Positions 8,003-18,128 of a stretch of DNA of 51,332 nucleotides are shown piece by piece. The DNA comes from Arthrobacter sp. (GTDB taxonomy: Bacteria > Actinomycetota > Actinomycetes > Actinomycetales > Micrococcaceae): contig NZ_JAUNVV010000003.1 of NCBI RefSeq assembly GCF_030540645.1, positions 25,099 through 76,430 on the forward strand, written 5' to 3'. The notes below the pieces were generated by a model. The model made no database searches and was not told where the DNA came from. It saw only the letters and a program-made list of their open reading frames with translations. The position numbers and the translations under genes were made by a program. Numbering within the stretch: position 1 is the stretch's first letter; each line of letters starts with the position of its first letter.

Positions 8003-9823
8003 GTGGCACAAAAATCCACCCAGTCCGCACGTGGTGCAACTGCACAACAATTGAACAAGGTCGGACGCACCCGCATGCGTATCGGCTTTGTCCTGATGCT
8101 CGCGTTCCTGCTGGTCATTGCCGGCAGACTCGTCATGGTGCAGGGACTGGACGTGGGCAACTTGGCTCAGGCTGCCGAGAATCAGCGAACTGTGGTGCAG
8201 AGCCTTCCCGCAGTCCGCGGAAAAATTGTCGATGTCAATGGCAAGGTCCTCGCTGAGAGCATCATCCGCTACAACATCACCGTCTCGCAGATCAACTTGG
8301 CCGACTACACGAAGTACAAGCACCGGAATGTCGATCCGAAAACTGGCGATTCAACCACCGTCGAGTACACCAAGGATGAAGGGCTGCAACAACTGGCCAA
8401 CGTCTTGAGCATGGACTTCGCGGACGTCAAGAAGAAGTCCACCGGAGAAGCGAACTTCAACTACATCACTCAGGATGTCAGCCCGCAGATTGAGAAGAAG
8501 GTTGCCGAACTCGGCATCCCGGGCATTTACTCAGAAGCTGTCACCAAGCGCGTCTATCCCATGGGAGCCGTTGGCGGGCCCATCGTCGGCTTCGTTGACA
8601 CTTCAGGAAAGCCGTTGGCCGGCATTGAGCAGACCATGAATGACAAGCTCACGGGCACTGATGGCTCACGCACGTTCCAAGCAGGTAAGAATGGAATCAT
8701 CATCCCCACGGCCCCTGTACGGACAGTGCCTGCCGTCGATGGGGAGACGGTGAAGCTGACCATTGACCAGGACATTCAGTACTACGCCCAGCAGGCTGCC
8801 CAGCAGCAGAAGGAACAGTACAGCGCACAGTGGGCGAGCATCACCGTCATTGAGGCCAAGACCGGCAAGGTCGTTGCCATCGCAGACAGTGATTCCTATG
8901 ACCCCAACAATGTTGCTGCCTCCGATCCGAAGAACATTGGTTCACGCACTGTCAGTTCGGTGGTGGAGCCGGGATCCACCAGCAAGATCATGACTGCTGC
9001 AGCCTTGGTCCAAGAAGGCCTGGCCACGCCGATGAGTGAATACCTGGTGCCGCCGACGTTGACCATTGACGGGCAGAACTTCTCCGACTCGTTCGTCCAC
9101 GGCACGGAAAAGCGCACATTGGCCGGCATTATTGCCGACTCCATGAACACCGGCACCGTCATGGCAGGGTCGAAGCTGAGCCTTCAGCAGCGTTATGACT
9201 ACATGCGAAAGTTCGGCGTCGGGGAAAAGACCGGCATAGCGCTTCCGGGTGAAAGCCCTGGCATCCTTGCCGACTGGAGCAAGTGGGACGGCCGCCAGCA
9301 GTACACGGTGCTGTTTGGCCAGGGCGTGGCACAAACACCGCTGCAGACCACCATGATCTTCCAAACGATCGCCAACGACGGAGTCCGGCTCAAGCCCCAG
9401 ATCATCGACTCCTTCACTGATGCCAATGGCAAGGTCGACACCGTTCCGCAGGCCGCGGGGGTTGAAGTAGTCAGCCCCAAGACGGCCCAGGAATCCCGCG
9501 ACATGCTCGAAGGTGTGGTGACCATGACGGACTACAAGGTGGTGGACATTCCCGGCTACCGTACCGGCGGCAAGACCGGCACCTCCGAAGCGCCGGCAGA
9601 CAACGGAGTCGGCTTTGACGGGTACACCTCGTCCTTCATCGGCATGGCGCCCATGGACGACCCCAAGTATGTGGTTGGCATTACCGTCCAACGCCCGCAG
9701 GGCAGCATCTATGGCGTCACCCAGGGGTATACCTTTAACCAGGTGATGGGACAGGTACTGCGCACTTACGATGTTCCGCCGTCGACCACGCCGCCTGTCA
9801 TGTTGCCGAAGTTTTACAAGTAG
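8003..9823 (+). CDS. ftsI: Septal peptidoglycan transpeptidase (penicillin-binding protein)
   Basis: A 606-residue class B penicillin-binding protein: basic N-terminus, one membrane anchor (about 26-46), a dimerisation domain beginning RGKIVDVNGKVLAES, and a C-terminal transpeptidase domain. Active-site motifs are S325-T-S-K328 (SxxK), S380-M-N (SxN) and K524-T-G (KTG). It cross-links peptidoglycan at the septum with FtsW. The start is GTG 8003 with AAGGAAAA about 8 bases upstream. It is the only penicillin-binding protein gene in the window. Confidence 0.95.
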   Translation: MAQKSTQSARGATAQQLNKVGRTRMRIGFVLMLAFLLVIAGRLVMVQGLDVGNLAQAAENQRTVVQSLPAVRGKIVDVNGKVLAESIIRYNITVSQINLADYTKYKHRNVDPKTGDSTTVEYTKDEGLQQLANVLSMDFADVKKKSTGEANFNYITQDVSPQIEKKVAELGIPGIYSEAVTKRVYPMGAVGGPIVGFVDTSGKPLAGIEQTMNDKLTGTDGSRTFQAGKNGIIIPTAPVRTVPAVDGETVKLTIDQDIQYYAQQAAQQQKEQYSAQWASITVIEAKTGKVVAIADSDSYDPNNVAASDPKNIGSRTVSSVVEPGSTSKIMTAAALVQEGLATPMSEYLVPPTLTIDGQNFSDSFVHGTEKRTLAGIIADSMNTGTVMAGSKLSLQQRYDYMRKFGVGEKTGIALPGESPGILADWSKWDGRQQYTVLFGQGVAQTPLQTTMIFQTIANDGVRLKPQIIDSFTDANGKVDTVPQAAGVEVVSPKTAQESRDMLEGVVTMTDYKVVDIPGYRTGGKTGTSEAPADNGVGFDGYTSSFIGMAPMDDPKYVVGITVQRPQGSIYGVTQGYTFNQVMGQVLRTYDVPPSTTPPVMLPKFYK

Positions 9824-9869
9824 CTTGACCTGGATTGTGAAAATTGTGAATGAAAAGGATGTAGTGCCT

Positions 9870-11555
9870 GTGCCGCAAAACCATGCCCCTGCCCCGCTGC
9901 GACCGCTCCACAACGGTGGAGCGGACCTGGGGCAGCTGGCGCAATTGCTGGGTGTGGTTCTGGATGGCAGCGAGGCCAGGCTGCTGGCTGAAACGCCGGT
10001 GCACGTGAGCGGTGTCAGTCTTGATTCGCGTTCCATTGTGCCCGGGGACCTGTACACTGCGTTGCCGGGTGCCCACGCCCACGGTGCGAAATTTGCTGCC
10101 CAAGCGATAGCGGCAGGTGCCGTGGCAATTTTGACGGACGACGCCGGAGCCCACCTTGTGGGTGCGGCGTCGGCAGTGCCGGTGCTGATCGTGGCAGACG
10201 CCCGTGCCGCAGTGGGAACCGCCTCAGCTGCCGTTTACGGAACGGGCGGGAAAACGCACGGGACCGGGCTGGATTTGTTTGCCGTGACCGGGACCAACGG
10301 CAAGACCACCACCACCTATTTTCTGAACTCCCTGCTGCGGGCGCTTGGCAACACTACCGGGCTCATTGGCACCATCGAGATCCTGGCCGGCAGCGAGGCC
10401 ATTCCGAGCAAGCTCACCACACCGGAATCCACGGATGTGCATGCACTGCTGGCTGTCATGGCCGAGAGAGGCCTGGACTGCGCGTCCATGGAAGTTTCCT
10501 CCCACGCGCTGGCCTTTGGCCGGGTTGACGCCGTCGTCTTCAACATGGCCGGCTTCACGAACCTGACCCAGGACCACCTGGATCTGCACGGCAGCATGGA
10601 CGAGTACTTCGCCACGAAGGCGGCGCTCTTCACACCCGCTCACGCGCGGGCCGCCGTCGTCAGCGTTGATGATGACTGGGGCAGGCGCATGGCCGCGTCC
10701 AGCACGGTGCCAGTTGTCACGTTGGCCACTTCCGGTCAAGAACAAGGCGAACCAGCCGCCGACTGGCAGGTATGCGATGTGCGCCGCGACGGGGTCGGCT
10801 CGCGCTTTAGCGTGCATGGACCACATGGCGCCCTCCTGCGCGTGCACACAGGCTTGCCGGGTGGCTTCAACGTTGCAAACGCCGCTCTGGCGCTGGTCAT
10901 GGTGCTGAGTGAGTTGCAGTTCGCGCAGCAGTCCAAGCAGCTGTCCACACCGGAGCATCAGGACGTGACGGCCATGCTGCAGGATGTGCTTGACGCCCAT
11001 GACCCCTTCACGGTGGAAGTGCCCGGACGCATGCAGCTTATTGGCACGGCCCCCGTGGCCGTCGTTGATTTTGCCCACAATCCGGATGCTCTGGCACGGG
11101 CCTTGGAAGCCGTCAGGCCGGACACACCCGGTGCCCGCGTGATCGCCGTATTTGGCGCCACGGGTGAACGTGACGCCACCAAGCGGCCCATCATGGGAGC
11201 CGTGGTGGCCCGCGGGGCAGACGTGGTCATTATTACCGATGACGACCCCCACGACGAGGACCCGGCAGTCATCCGCGCAGAGGTCCTGGCCGGTGCCCTG
11301 GCGGCCAATGCGCAGGAACGGTTGGGTTGCGTGGTGGAAGAAGTCGGCCACCGTGCAGATGCCATTGCCCGGGCTGTGGAGCTTGCATCCGAGCAGGATG
11401 TCATCCTGGTCGCCGGACGCGGTCACGAAGTTTTCCAAGAAGTCAAAGGGGTCAACCTTTCCCTCGATGACAGGGTTGAACTGCGGTCGGCACTGGCAGC
11501 CCGCGGATTCCCGCTCACCGAGGCAATCACGATAGAGTCCACAACTAATGATTGA
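9870..11555 (+). CDS. murE: UDP-MurNAc-tripeptide synthetase (probable L-lysine-adding)
   Basis: An ATP-dependent Mur ligase of about 561 residues that adds the third amino acid to UDP-MurNAc-L-Ala-D-Glu. The ATP site is GTNGKTTTTYF (from residue 141), with later FAHNPDALARALE and GERD motifs. The specificity loop reads DDDPHDEDP: at the place where meso-diaminopimelate enzymes have DNPR there is D458-D459-P460-H461. Loss of the Asn and Arg suggests a lysine-type enzyme, matching Arthrobacter cell walls. The start is uncertain among in-frame GTGs at 9846, 9864 and 9870; 9870 fits best with AAAGGA upstream. It overlaps murF by eight bases. Confidence 0.93.
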   Translation: MPQNHAPAPLRPLHNGGADLGQLAQLLGVVLDGSEARLLAETPVHVSGVSLDSRSIVPGDLYTALPGAHAHGAKFAAQAIAAGAVAILTDDAGAHLVGAASAVPVLIVADARAAVGTASAAVYGTGGKTHGTGLDLFAVTGTNGKTTTTYFLNSLLRALGNTTGLIGTIEILAGSEAIPSKLTTPESTDVHALLAVMAERGLDCASMEVSSHALAFGRVDAVVFNMAGFTNLTQDHLDLHGSMDEYFATKAALFTPAHARAAVVSVDDDWGRRMAASSTVPVVTLATSGQEQGEPAADWQVCDVRRDGVGSRFSVHGPHGALLRVHTGLPGGFNVANAALALVMVLSELQFAQQSKQLSTPEHQDVTAMLQDVLDAHDPFTVEVPGRMQLIGTAPVAVVDFAHNPDALARALEAVRPDTPGARVIAVFGATGERDATKRPIMGAVVARGADVVIITDDDPHDEDPAVIRAEVLAGALAANAQERLGCVVEEVGHRADAIARAVELASEQDVILVAGRGHEVFQEVKGVNLSLDDRVELRSALAARGFPLTEAITIESTTND

Positions 11556-13077
11556 ATTTACTGCGGCCCAGATCGCCGAACTGACCAGCGGAACCCTCTC
11601 ACCAGGCACCGATCCCCACGCTCTTGTTGACGTGGCCCTCATTGCCACCGATTCCCGGGACGTGCAGCCTGGCAGCATGTACGTGGCCAAGTCGGGGGAG
11701 CACGCCGATGGCCATGATTTTCTGGCGCCCGCCTTCGCTGCCGGTGCCGTGTTGGCGTTGGCGGAGCGGAAGGTGTCCGCGGACGACGCCGGCACCTTCT
11801 TCCCGGCTGTCATCGTTGCCAATGCCGTGCTGGCCATGGGGACGCTGGCAGCCGAGGTGGTCCGGCGCATCCGTGCGCACTCACCGTTGAGTGTCATCGG
11901 CATTACCGGTTCCGCCGGCAAGACCACCACAAAGGACCTTTTGGCGGGCATTTTGTCCCCTTTGGGCGAAACGGTGGCGCCGGTGGGCTCCTACAACGGT
12001 GAAGTCGGCGTGCCGCTGACAGTCTTCCGGGCTGTGGAAAGCACCCGCTACCTCATCATTGAAATGGGTGCCACCAAGATGGGCCAAATCGCCTATCTCG
12101 GGAACATGGTCCACCCCGACGTCGGTGTTGTGCTGTGTGTGGGAAGCGCCCACGCAGGCGAATTCGGCTCCATCGACAACATTGCCGTGGCCAAGGGCGA
12201 GCTTGTGGAGTCGCTGCCCGCTGAAGGCCGGGCCCTGCTGAACTTCGACGATGCACGCGTTCGTGCCATGGCCAGCCGCTCCGGTGCGCCTGTCACGTTC
12301 TTCAGCAGCGCTGATGCCCCCGTCACTGCCGAGGCGCAGACATTGGCAAGTACTCCAGAGCAACTTTTCCTGCAGGCTCGCAATGTGCACACCAATGCCG
12401 ACGGCCAGCCGGAATTCGACCTGATTTTTCCCGGAACCACCGAAGCCCTGCCAGTGCGCAGCAAGCTCCTGGGCCTGCACCACGTGGCGAACCTGCTTGC
12501 CGCAGCGTCGGCCGCGCATGCCGTCGGTGCATCGCCGGAACATATTGTCGCCTCGCTGAACGAACAGCGGGCAGCCAGCCGCTACCGGATGGAACGCACG
12601 GACCGCAGCGACGGGGTAAGCATCATCAACGACGCCTATAACGCCAATCCGGAGTCCATGCGGGCAGCCCTGCGCACCTTGGCAGAACTTGGTGGCAGCG
12701 GGGCCAGACGGACCTGGGCCGTGTTGGGGGAGATGCTTGAACTAGGTGAGGACTCGGTGCTGGAGCACGACGCCGTGGGTCGGGTGGCCGTGCGTTTGAA
12801 CATCTCCCGGCTGCTGGTCGTCGGCGCTGGTGCCCGTGCCATGCACGTCGGTGCGGTCATGGAAGGGTCGTGGGGGAACGAATCCATGTTCGTCCCCGAT
12901 GCTGACGCCGCCTTTGAAGTGCTGGAGGCCGAATTGGCCCCGGGCGACATTGTCCTGCTGAAATCTTCCAATGGCGCTGGCCTGCGGTTTCTGGGCGATC
13001 GGATAGCATTACCCACGGGGAACGCCCCAACCAACACCTCAGATGCCTCCTCAAGCGAAAGGACTGCCCAGCCATGA
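11548..13077 (+). CDS. murF: UDP-MurNAc-tripeptide--D-Ala-D-Ala ligase
   Basis: A 509-residue Mur ligase that adds the D-Ala-D-Ala dipeptide to complete the stem peptide. Visible motifs: N-terminal ATDSRDVQPGSMYVA substrate domain, ATP loop GITGSAGKTTTKDL (about 113-126), and NDAYNANPESMRAAL, which is characteristic of MurF. It starts within the end of murE and overlaps mraY by four bases (ATGA), so the genes are translationally coupled. Residues past about 490 form a Ser/Thr-rich tail of no clear role. Confidence 0.95.
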   Translation: MIEFTAAQIAELTSGTLSPGTDPHALVDVALIATDSRDVQPGSMYVAKSGEHADGHDFLAPAFAAGAVLALAERKVSADDAGTFFPAVIVANAVLAMGTLAAEVVRRIRAHSPLSVIGITGSAGKTTTKDLLAGILSPLGETVAPVGSYNGEVGVPLTVFRAVESTRYLIIEMGATKMGQIAYLGNMVHPDVGVVLCVGSAHAGEFGSIDNIAVAKGELVESLPAEGRALLNFDDARVRAMASRSGAPVTFFSSADAPVTAEAQTLASTPEQLFLQARNVHTNADGQPEFDLIFPGTTEALPVRSKLLGLHHVANLLAAASAAHAVGASPEHIVASLNEQRAASRYRMERTDRSDGVSIINDAYNANPESMRAALRTLAELGGSGARRTWAVLGEMLELGEDSVLEHDAVGRVAVRLNISRLLVVGAGARAMHVGAVMEGSWGNESMFVPDADAAFEVLEAELAPGDIVLLKSSNGAGLRFLGDRIALPTGNAPTNTSDASSSERTAQP

Positions 13078-14186
13078 TCGCATTGCTCATCGGTGCAGGC
13101 TTGGCCTTGGCCTTCGCCATGATCGGCACCCCGTTGTTCATCCGCTTCCTCGTGAAGAAGGGCTACGGGCAGATCATCCGCGAGGACGGTCCCACCACCC
13201 ACCAGGTCAAGCGCGGTACACCCACCATGGGTGGGACGGTGGTGGTCGGCTCCGTGGTGGGAGCCTATTTCATCACGCACCTGATCGTGTGGCTGCTGAA
13301 CCACAACTCACCCGGGCCCTCCGCATCCGGACTGCTCATGATCTACCTCATGGTCGGTATGGGCTTGGTGGGCTTCCTTGACGATTTTTTGAAAATCACG
13401 AAGCAGCACAACACAGGGCTGAACCCCAAGGGAAAGCTGATCGGGCAGGCCGTGGTGGGCATTTCCTTCGCCATCATGGCGCTGGGCTTTCCCAATGAAA
13501 ACGGGCGAACCCCTGCCAGCACGTTCATTTCCTTCGCCCGTGATATTCCCAGCCTGAACCTGGCGTTTGCCGGGGCAGCCCTGGGTGTGGTGCTGTTCGT
13601 GATCTGGTCCAACCTGATCATCACCGCTGCCACGAACGGCGTGAACCTGACCGACGGCCTTGATGGCCTGGCCACCGGTGCCGCCATTCTCGTGTTTGGC
13701 GCCTATACGCTGATGGGCCTGTGGCAGAGCAGCCAGGCGTGCGGATCACGCAAGGTGCCCTCGGAGACCGTCTGCTACGAGGTCCGCGACCCGTTGGACC
13801 TGTCGCTGCTGGCAGCGATCATGTTCGCAGCCCTGATCGGCTTCCTGTGGTGGAACACGTCACCGGCGAAGATCTTCATGGGGGACACGGGCTCACTGGC
13901 CATTGGCGGAGCCATGGCAGGTTTTGCCATCCTCTCCCGCACCGAGATCCTGCTGGCCATCATCGGTGGACTGTTCGTGCTGATCACCTGCTCGGTGATC
14001 ATCCAAGTGGGCTTCTTCAAGCTCACCAAGGGCAAGCGTGTCTTCCTCATGGCGCCGTTGCAACACCACTTTGAGCTCAAGGGCTGGCGGGAAGTGACGG
14101 TGGTGGTCAGGTTCTGGATCCTGGCCGGCCTGATGGTCGCCGTCGGGCTTGGAGCCTTTTATGCTGAATGGATTGTTCGATTGTGA
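13074..14186 (+). CDS. mraY: Phospho-MurNAc-pentapeptide transferase
   Basis: A 370-residue polytopic membrane enzyme that transfers phospho-MurNAc-pentapeptide to undecaprenyl phosphate, giving lipid I. Diagnostic motifs are TPTMGGTVV near residue 43, the Asp-rich FLDDFLKI loop near 100, and NLTDGLDGLATG; the C-terminal APLQHHFELKGW motif is also intact. About ten membrane segments are expected. The gene overlaps murF and murD. Confidence 0.96.
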   Translation: MIALLIGAGLALAFAMIGTPLFIRFLVKKGYGQIIREDGPTTHQVKRGTPTMGGTVVVGSVVGAYFITHLIVWLLNHNSPGPSASGLLMIYLMVGMGLVGFLDDFLKITKQHNTGLNPKGKLIGQAVVGISFAIMALGFPNENGRTPASTFISFARDIPSLNLAFAGAALGVVLFVIWSNLIITAATNGVNLTDGLDGLATGAAILVFGAYTLMGLWQSSQACGSRKVPSETVCYEVRDPLDLSLLAAIMFAALIGFLWWNTSPAKIFMGDTGSLAIGGAMAGFAILSRTEILLAIIGGLFVLITCSVIIQVGFFKLTKGKRVFLMAPLQHHFELKGWREVTVVVRFWILAGLMVAVGLGAFYAEWIVRL

Positions 14187-15697
14187 GTTACGAAGAAAAC
14201 CGGCTTGACGCACTGCGCAGCTGGGACGCTGACTGGTCGGGGCTGCGCGTGGTGGTCACGGGCATCAGTAAAACCGGCTTTTCCGTGGCGGACACCCTGG
14301 CCGAACTGGGCGCACGCGTTGTGGTGGTTGCGGCCTCGGACGACGACGACGCCCGGGCCCACGCCGACACGCTGCGAATAGTGGGCGTCAGTGACGTCAT
14401 CCTGGGGGAGGCCACTTCCACTGTGCTGCCTCTCGTCGACGGGCAGCAGGCGGAGCTTGTCGTCACCAGCCCCGGTTTCAAGCCCACCCACCCGCTACTG
14501 GCCGCCGCCGCGGACGCCGGCATCCCCATTTGGGGCGATGTTGAGCTGGCCTGGCGTGTGCAAACCAAGGCAGGGCGCAAAACGGCCCAGTGGATTACCA
14601 TCACAGGAACCAACGGCAAGACCACCACCACCACCATGGTGGAATCCATGTTGCAAGGTGCCGGGCTGCGCGCCATTGCGGCAGGGAACATCGGCACCCC
14701 CATCCTCGACGCCGTCCGCGATCCCCAAGGCTATGACGTGCTCGCCGTGGAACTTTCCACCTTCCAGCTGCACTGGACCGAATCCTTGGAGCCGGTTTCC
14801 AGCGTCTGCCTGAACCTGGCCGAAGACCATGTGGACTGGCACGGCAGTTTCGCCGCCTATGCTGCGGACAAGGCGAAGATTTACGAAAACACGCGGGTTG
14901 CCTGCATCTACAACGCCGAGCAGATTGAAACCGAGCGCATGGTTCAAGAAGCTGATGTGTTGGACGGCTGCCGTGCTGTGGGCTTCACCACTGGCTTGCC
15001 TTCCATCAGCATGGTGGGGGTGGTGGAGGGCCTGCTCGTTGACCGCGCCTTCATCGCTGAACGCAAGGACTCAGCCGTAGAACTGGCGAACGTCAGCGAC
15101 ATTGGCGATCTTGTTCCACGTCACTTGGTGGCCAATGCCGCCGCCGCTGCTGCCCTGGTCCTCGCGTATGGGCTGAGCCCGGCGGACGTGCGCAAGGGCC
15201 TGCAAAAATACCACAACGGCGAACACCGGATCCAGCCGGTAGCCAGCTCCGAAGGGGTCTTGTGGGTCAATGACTCGAAAGCAACGAACCCGCACGCGGC
15301 TGCGGCCTCGCTGGCGGCGTTCAACCCCGTCGTCTGGATCGCCGGGGGCCTGTCCAAGGGTGTCGACTATGACGAGCTTGTCCAGGCACAAGCCGCCAGG
15401 CTGAAGGCAGTGGTTCTCATTGGCTCCGACAGCAGCGCCCTGGCGGCCTCTTTGGCGCACCACGCGCCCAACGTTCCGGTTATTGCCGTGAGGAAGCCCC
15501 TCTTGGACGGCGACGCCGTCATGGCCTTGGCCGTTGCCGAGGCGGCGGCCCTGGCAGCCGACGGTGACACCGTGCTGATGGCACCGGCGTCGGCCTCCAT
15601 GGATCAATTCACTTCCTATGCCCACCGCGGCCAGGCGTTCATGGACGCGGTCCGGGAACTCATGGAGTCCCGGGCAAGCGCCAAAAAGGAGTCATAG
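14183..15697 (+). CDS. murD: UDP-MurNAc-L-alanine--D-glutamate ligase
   Basis: A cytoplasmic Mur ligase of about 504 residues that adds D-glutamate. An N-terminal Rossmann-like segment (LRVVVTGISKTGFSVADTLAELGARVVVV), ATP loop TGTNGKTTTTTMVE, NLAEDHVDWHG, and NDSKATNPHAAAASL are all present. GTG 14183 overlaps the mraY stop by four bases (GTGA) and is the preferred start; ATG 14168, 15 bases earlier, would overlap mraY more. Neither has a clear ribosome site, consistent with coupling to mraY translation. Confidence 0.94.
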   Translation: MSYEENRLDALRSWDADWSGLRVVVTGISKTGFSVADTLAELGARVVVVAASDDDDARAHADTLRIVGVSDVILGEATSTVLPLVDGQQAELVVTSPGFKPTHPLLAAAADAGIPIWGDVELAWRVQTKAGRKTAQWITITGTNGKTTTTTMVESMLQGAGLRAIAAGNIGTPILDAVRDPQGYDVLAVELSTFQLHWTESLEPVSSVCLNLAEDHVDWHGSFAAYAADKAKIYENTRVACIYNAEQIETERMVQEADVLDGCRAVGFTTGLPSISMVGVVEGLLVDRAFIAERKDSAVELANVSDIGDLVPRHLVANAAAAAALVLAYGLSPADVRKGLQKYHNGEHRIQPVASSEGVLWVNDSKATNPHAAAASLAAFNPVVWIAGGLSKGVDYDELVQAQAARLKAVVLIGSDSSALAASLAHHAPNVPVIAVRKPLLDGDAVMALAVAEAAALAADGDTVLMAPASASMDQFTSYAHRGQAFMDAVRELMESRASAKKES

Positions 15698-16983
15698 TGG
15701 CCAAGACCTCCTCGCAGCAAGGCAAGTCCGTGGCAGGGGCCGACCAAAGCAATGTTCTCGCGGAGGCGGCCGGGAAGACTCCCACCAGCGGCTGGAAGGG
15801 TTTGCGTGGCAGGCTGTACGCATTTTCCGGGCATCCCACTGCCTCGTACTACTGGATCATCGCCACGACGGTGACGTTGACGTGCATCGGTTTGATGACG
15901 GTGCTCTCCGCGTCGGCGGCAGAGTCGATCTCCGCTGGGATTGACCCGTATTCGCTATTCCTGAAGGCGGCCATGTTTGCCGGTTTGGGCTTTGTCCTGA
16001 TGATGGTGCTCTCCTTTGCCACACCGTCGTTGCTGAAGAAGCTGGCCTGGCCCGCCCTGGGGCTTTCCTTCGTCCTGCTGGTTGCTGTTTTCACGCCGCT
16101 GGGCAAATCCGTCGGTGGAAACCGCAACTGGCTGAACTTGGGCGAGTTCAGCTTTCAACCATCCGAGGCGGCTAAACTGGCGCTGGCATTGTGGATAGGC
16201 ATGGTCCTGGCCCGCAAGGGCCGGCTGGTGGGGGACTGGCGGCACACCCTGCTGCCGGTGGTGCCTGGGGGCATGATCCTTGTGGGCTTGATTCTGCTGG
16301 GGCACGACTTGGGCACCGCTGTCATCGTCATGGGTGTTGTGGGCGCCGGACTGTTCTTTGGTGGTGGCAGCAAGCGGGTGCTGCTGGGTGCCGTGGGCGT
16401 CGGCCTTGTTTCGGCCATCGTGATGGCGGCCATCAGTGGAAACAGAACTGCCAGGCTGTCGGGCTGGCTCGGTAATTGCAACGACGGACAAGGATTGTGT
16501 GACCAGGCCCAAAACGGCTTGTACGCACTGGCTTCCGGCGGCTGGTTTGGGGTTGGGCTGGGCCAGAGCCGGCAAAAGTGGAGCTGGATTCCAGAAGCCC
16601 ACAACGACTTCATCTTCGCCATCATCGGGGAGGAGCTGGGCCTGCTGGGCTCCTTGGTCGTCATCGCCCTCTACGCGGTGCTGGCTTTCGCCGTGTTCCG
16701 TGTGATCATGACTCGCAATGATACGTTTGCACGCGTGGTGTGTGGCTGCATCCTGATTTGGATTATTGGCCAGGCATTTGTGAATATCGCCATGGTGGCA
16801 GGACTTCTTCCGGTTATCGGCGTTCCACTGCCGTTCATCTCCTATGGGGGCAGTTCACTGGTGATGGTGCTTGGTGCCATTGGCATAGTCCTGTCGTTTG
16901 CCCGTACCGATCCAGCCCTGGCTGAACCAGCCCGTACCGACCCTGCCCTGGCTGAACCAAAAGGAACTTTGAAGACCACATGA
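15697..16983 (+). CDS. ftsW: Septal peptidoglycan glycosyltransferase FtsW (SEDS)
   Basis: A 428-residue SEDS protein with about ten membrane segments; SEDS proteins polymerise lipid II together with a partner class B penicillin-binding protein, here FtsI. Conserved segments include [18 protein letters not shown], the HDLGTAVI loop, and [14 protein letters not shown] near the end. The GTG start overlaps the murD stop by one base, with AAAAAGGAG upstream. The C-terminal tail carries a 10-residue tandem duplication ([10 protein letters not shown], residues 402-411 and 412-421) that lies beyond the last membrane helix. Confidence 0.95.
   Translation: MAKTSSQQGKSVAGADQSNVLAEAAGKTPTSGWKGLRGRLYAFSGHPTASYYWIIATTVTLTCIGLMTVLSASAAESISAGIDPYSLFLKAAMFAGLGFVLMMVLSFATPSLLKKLAWPALGLSFVLLVAVFTPLGKSVGGNRNWLNLGEFSFQPSEAAKLALALWIGMVLARKGRLVGDWRHTLLPVVPGGMILVGLILLGHDLGTAVIVMGVVGAGLFFGGGSKRVLLGAVGVGLVSAIVMAAISGNRTARLSGWLGNCNDGQGLCDQAQNGLYALASGGWFGVGLGQSRQKWSWIPEAHNDFIFAIIGEELGLLGSLVVIALYAVLAFAVFRVIMTRNDTFARVVCGCILIWIIGQAFVNIAMVAGLLPVIGVPLPFISYGGSSLVMVLGAIGIVLSFARTDPALAEPARTDPALAEPKGTLKTT
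16900..16959 (+). repeat. 30-bp tandem duplication in the ftsW tail
   Basis: Two adjacent 30-bp units (16900-16929, 16930-16959) differ at only two bases, both at third codon positions (GAT/GAC, CCA/CCT), so the encoded [10 protein letters not shown] repeats are identical. Confidence 0.95.
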
Positions 16984-18128
16984 CGCAGAACGTAGACCAG
17001 CCATTGCCGGAACTGCCCCAACCGGAAGCCCCGCTGTCTGTGGTGCTGGCCGGGGGAGGCTCGGCAGGGCACGTGAGCCCGCTGCTGGCCATTGCGGCTG
17101 CCATCCGCCTGCGCGTACCCGATGCAGCCATTAAGGCTGTGGGGACTAGAGACGGTTTGGAGACCACGCTGGTGCCTGCCGCAGGGTATGAGCTTGTTTT
17201 CATTGACCGCATCCCCCTGCCGCGTAAGCCCTCCCTGGACCTGGCGAAACTGCCGTGGCGTATGCGTCGGGCCGTCACCACGGCCAAGAAGATTCTCCAG
17301 GAGGCCCGGGCTGACGTCTTGGTGGGGGTGGGTGGCTACGTGTGCACCCCGATGTACCTCGCCGCCAAGTCGCTGCGGGTGCCCATCGTGATTCACGAAG
17401 CAAATACGAAGGCGGGACTGGCCAACAAGGTCGGGGCCAGGTACACCACGTATGTGGGGACTGCCTTTGCCGCCACTGCGCTCCGCCACGCACATCTTGT
17501 GGGCATGCCCATGCGCCGGGCCATCGCAGCACTTGACCGTGTTCAGGCCCGGGCCGGGGCGCGGGAACGTCTTGGACTTGAAGTTGGGCGGCCAACGCTC
17601 ATCGTGACCGGCGGTTCCCTCGGTGCGCTGCGATTGAACAAAGCGGTGGCCGACTCGGTGGAAGCCCTGGCTGGTGCAGGCATCCAAACCCTTCACATCA
17701 CCGGCAAGGGAAAAGCTCTCACACGGGCAGACGGCTCGCCATTGACAGCCGAGCTGTACCGCCAAGTGGAATATGTTGACGGAATGGAAGATGTGTACGC
17801 TGCAGCCGATCTTCTGCTGTGCCGTTCCGGGGCAGGGACGGTTTCCGAAGTGGCCGCTGTGGGGCTGCCCGCTGTCTTTGTTCCGCTGCCCATTGGCAAC
17901 GGTGAACAGGCGCGCAATGCTGCTGAACTTGTCCAGTCAGGGGCAGCCCTTCTGCAACCCGATGCAGGCCTTGACGGGCCGTGGATCCAGGAGAACGTGA
18001 TCCCCTTGTGCCTCGATGAGCCACGGCTGACGCGGATGGCCGGCTCAGCCGCAAAACTTGGTATTAGGGATGCTGCTGAGCGCATGGCCGACATGGTCCT
18101 TGCTGCAGCGGAAATGCCCATCAAATGA
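16980..18128 (+). CDS. murG: UDP-GlcNAc:lipid I N-acetylglucosaminyltransferase
   Basis: A 382-residue GT28 glycosyltransferase converting lipid I to lipid II at the inner face of the membrane. The N-terminal Gly-rich loop [11 protein letters not shown] (about 24-34), the second domain's [12 protein letters not shown], and [27 protein letters not shown], which binds UDP-GlcNAc, are present. A proline-rich N-terminal extension of about 18 residues precedes the fold. It overlaps ftsW and murC by four bases each (ATGA). Confidence 0.95.
   Translation: MTQNVDQPLPELPQPEAPLSVVLAGGGSAGHVSPLLAIAAAIRLRVPDAAIKAVGTRDGLETTLVPAAGYELVFIDRIPLPRKPSLDLAKLPWRMRRAVTTAKKILQEARADVLVGVGGYVCTPMYLAAKSLRVPIVIHEANTKAGLANKVGARYTTYVGTAFAATALRHAHLVGMPMRRAIAALDRVQARAGARERLGLEVGRPTLIVTGGSLGALRLNKAVADSVEALAGAGIQTLHITGKGKALTRADGSPLTAELYRQVEYVDGMEDVYAAADLLLCRSGAGTVSEVAAVGLPAVFVPLPIGNGEQARNAAELVQSGAALLQPDAGLDGPWIQENVIPLCLDEPRLTRMAGSAAKLGIRDAAERMADMVLAAAEMPIK

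Noticed and set aside
10224-11951. 575-codon open frame antisense to murE and murF
   Set aside because: It is a shadow of two confirmed genes with intact catalytic motifs; no recognisable protein content.
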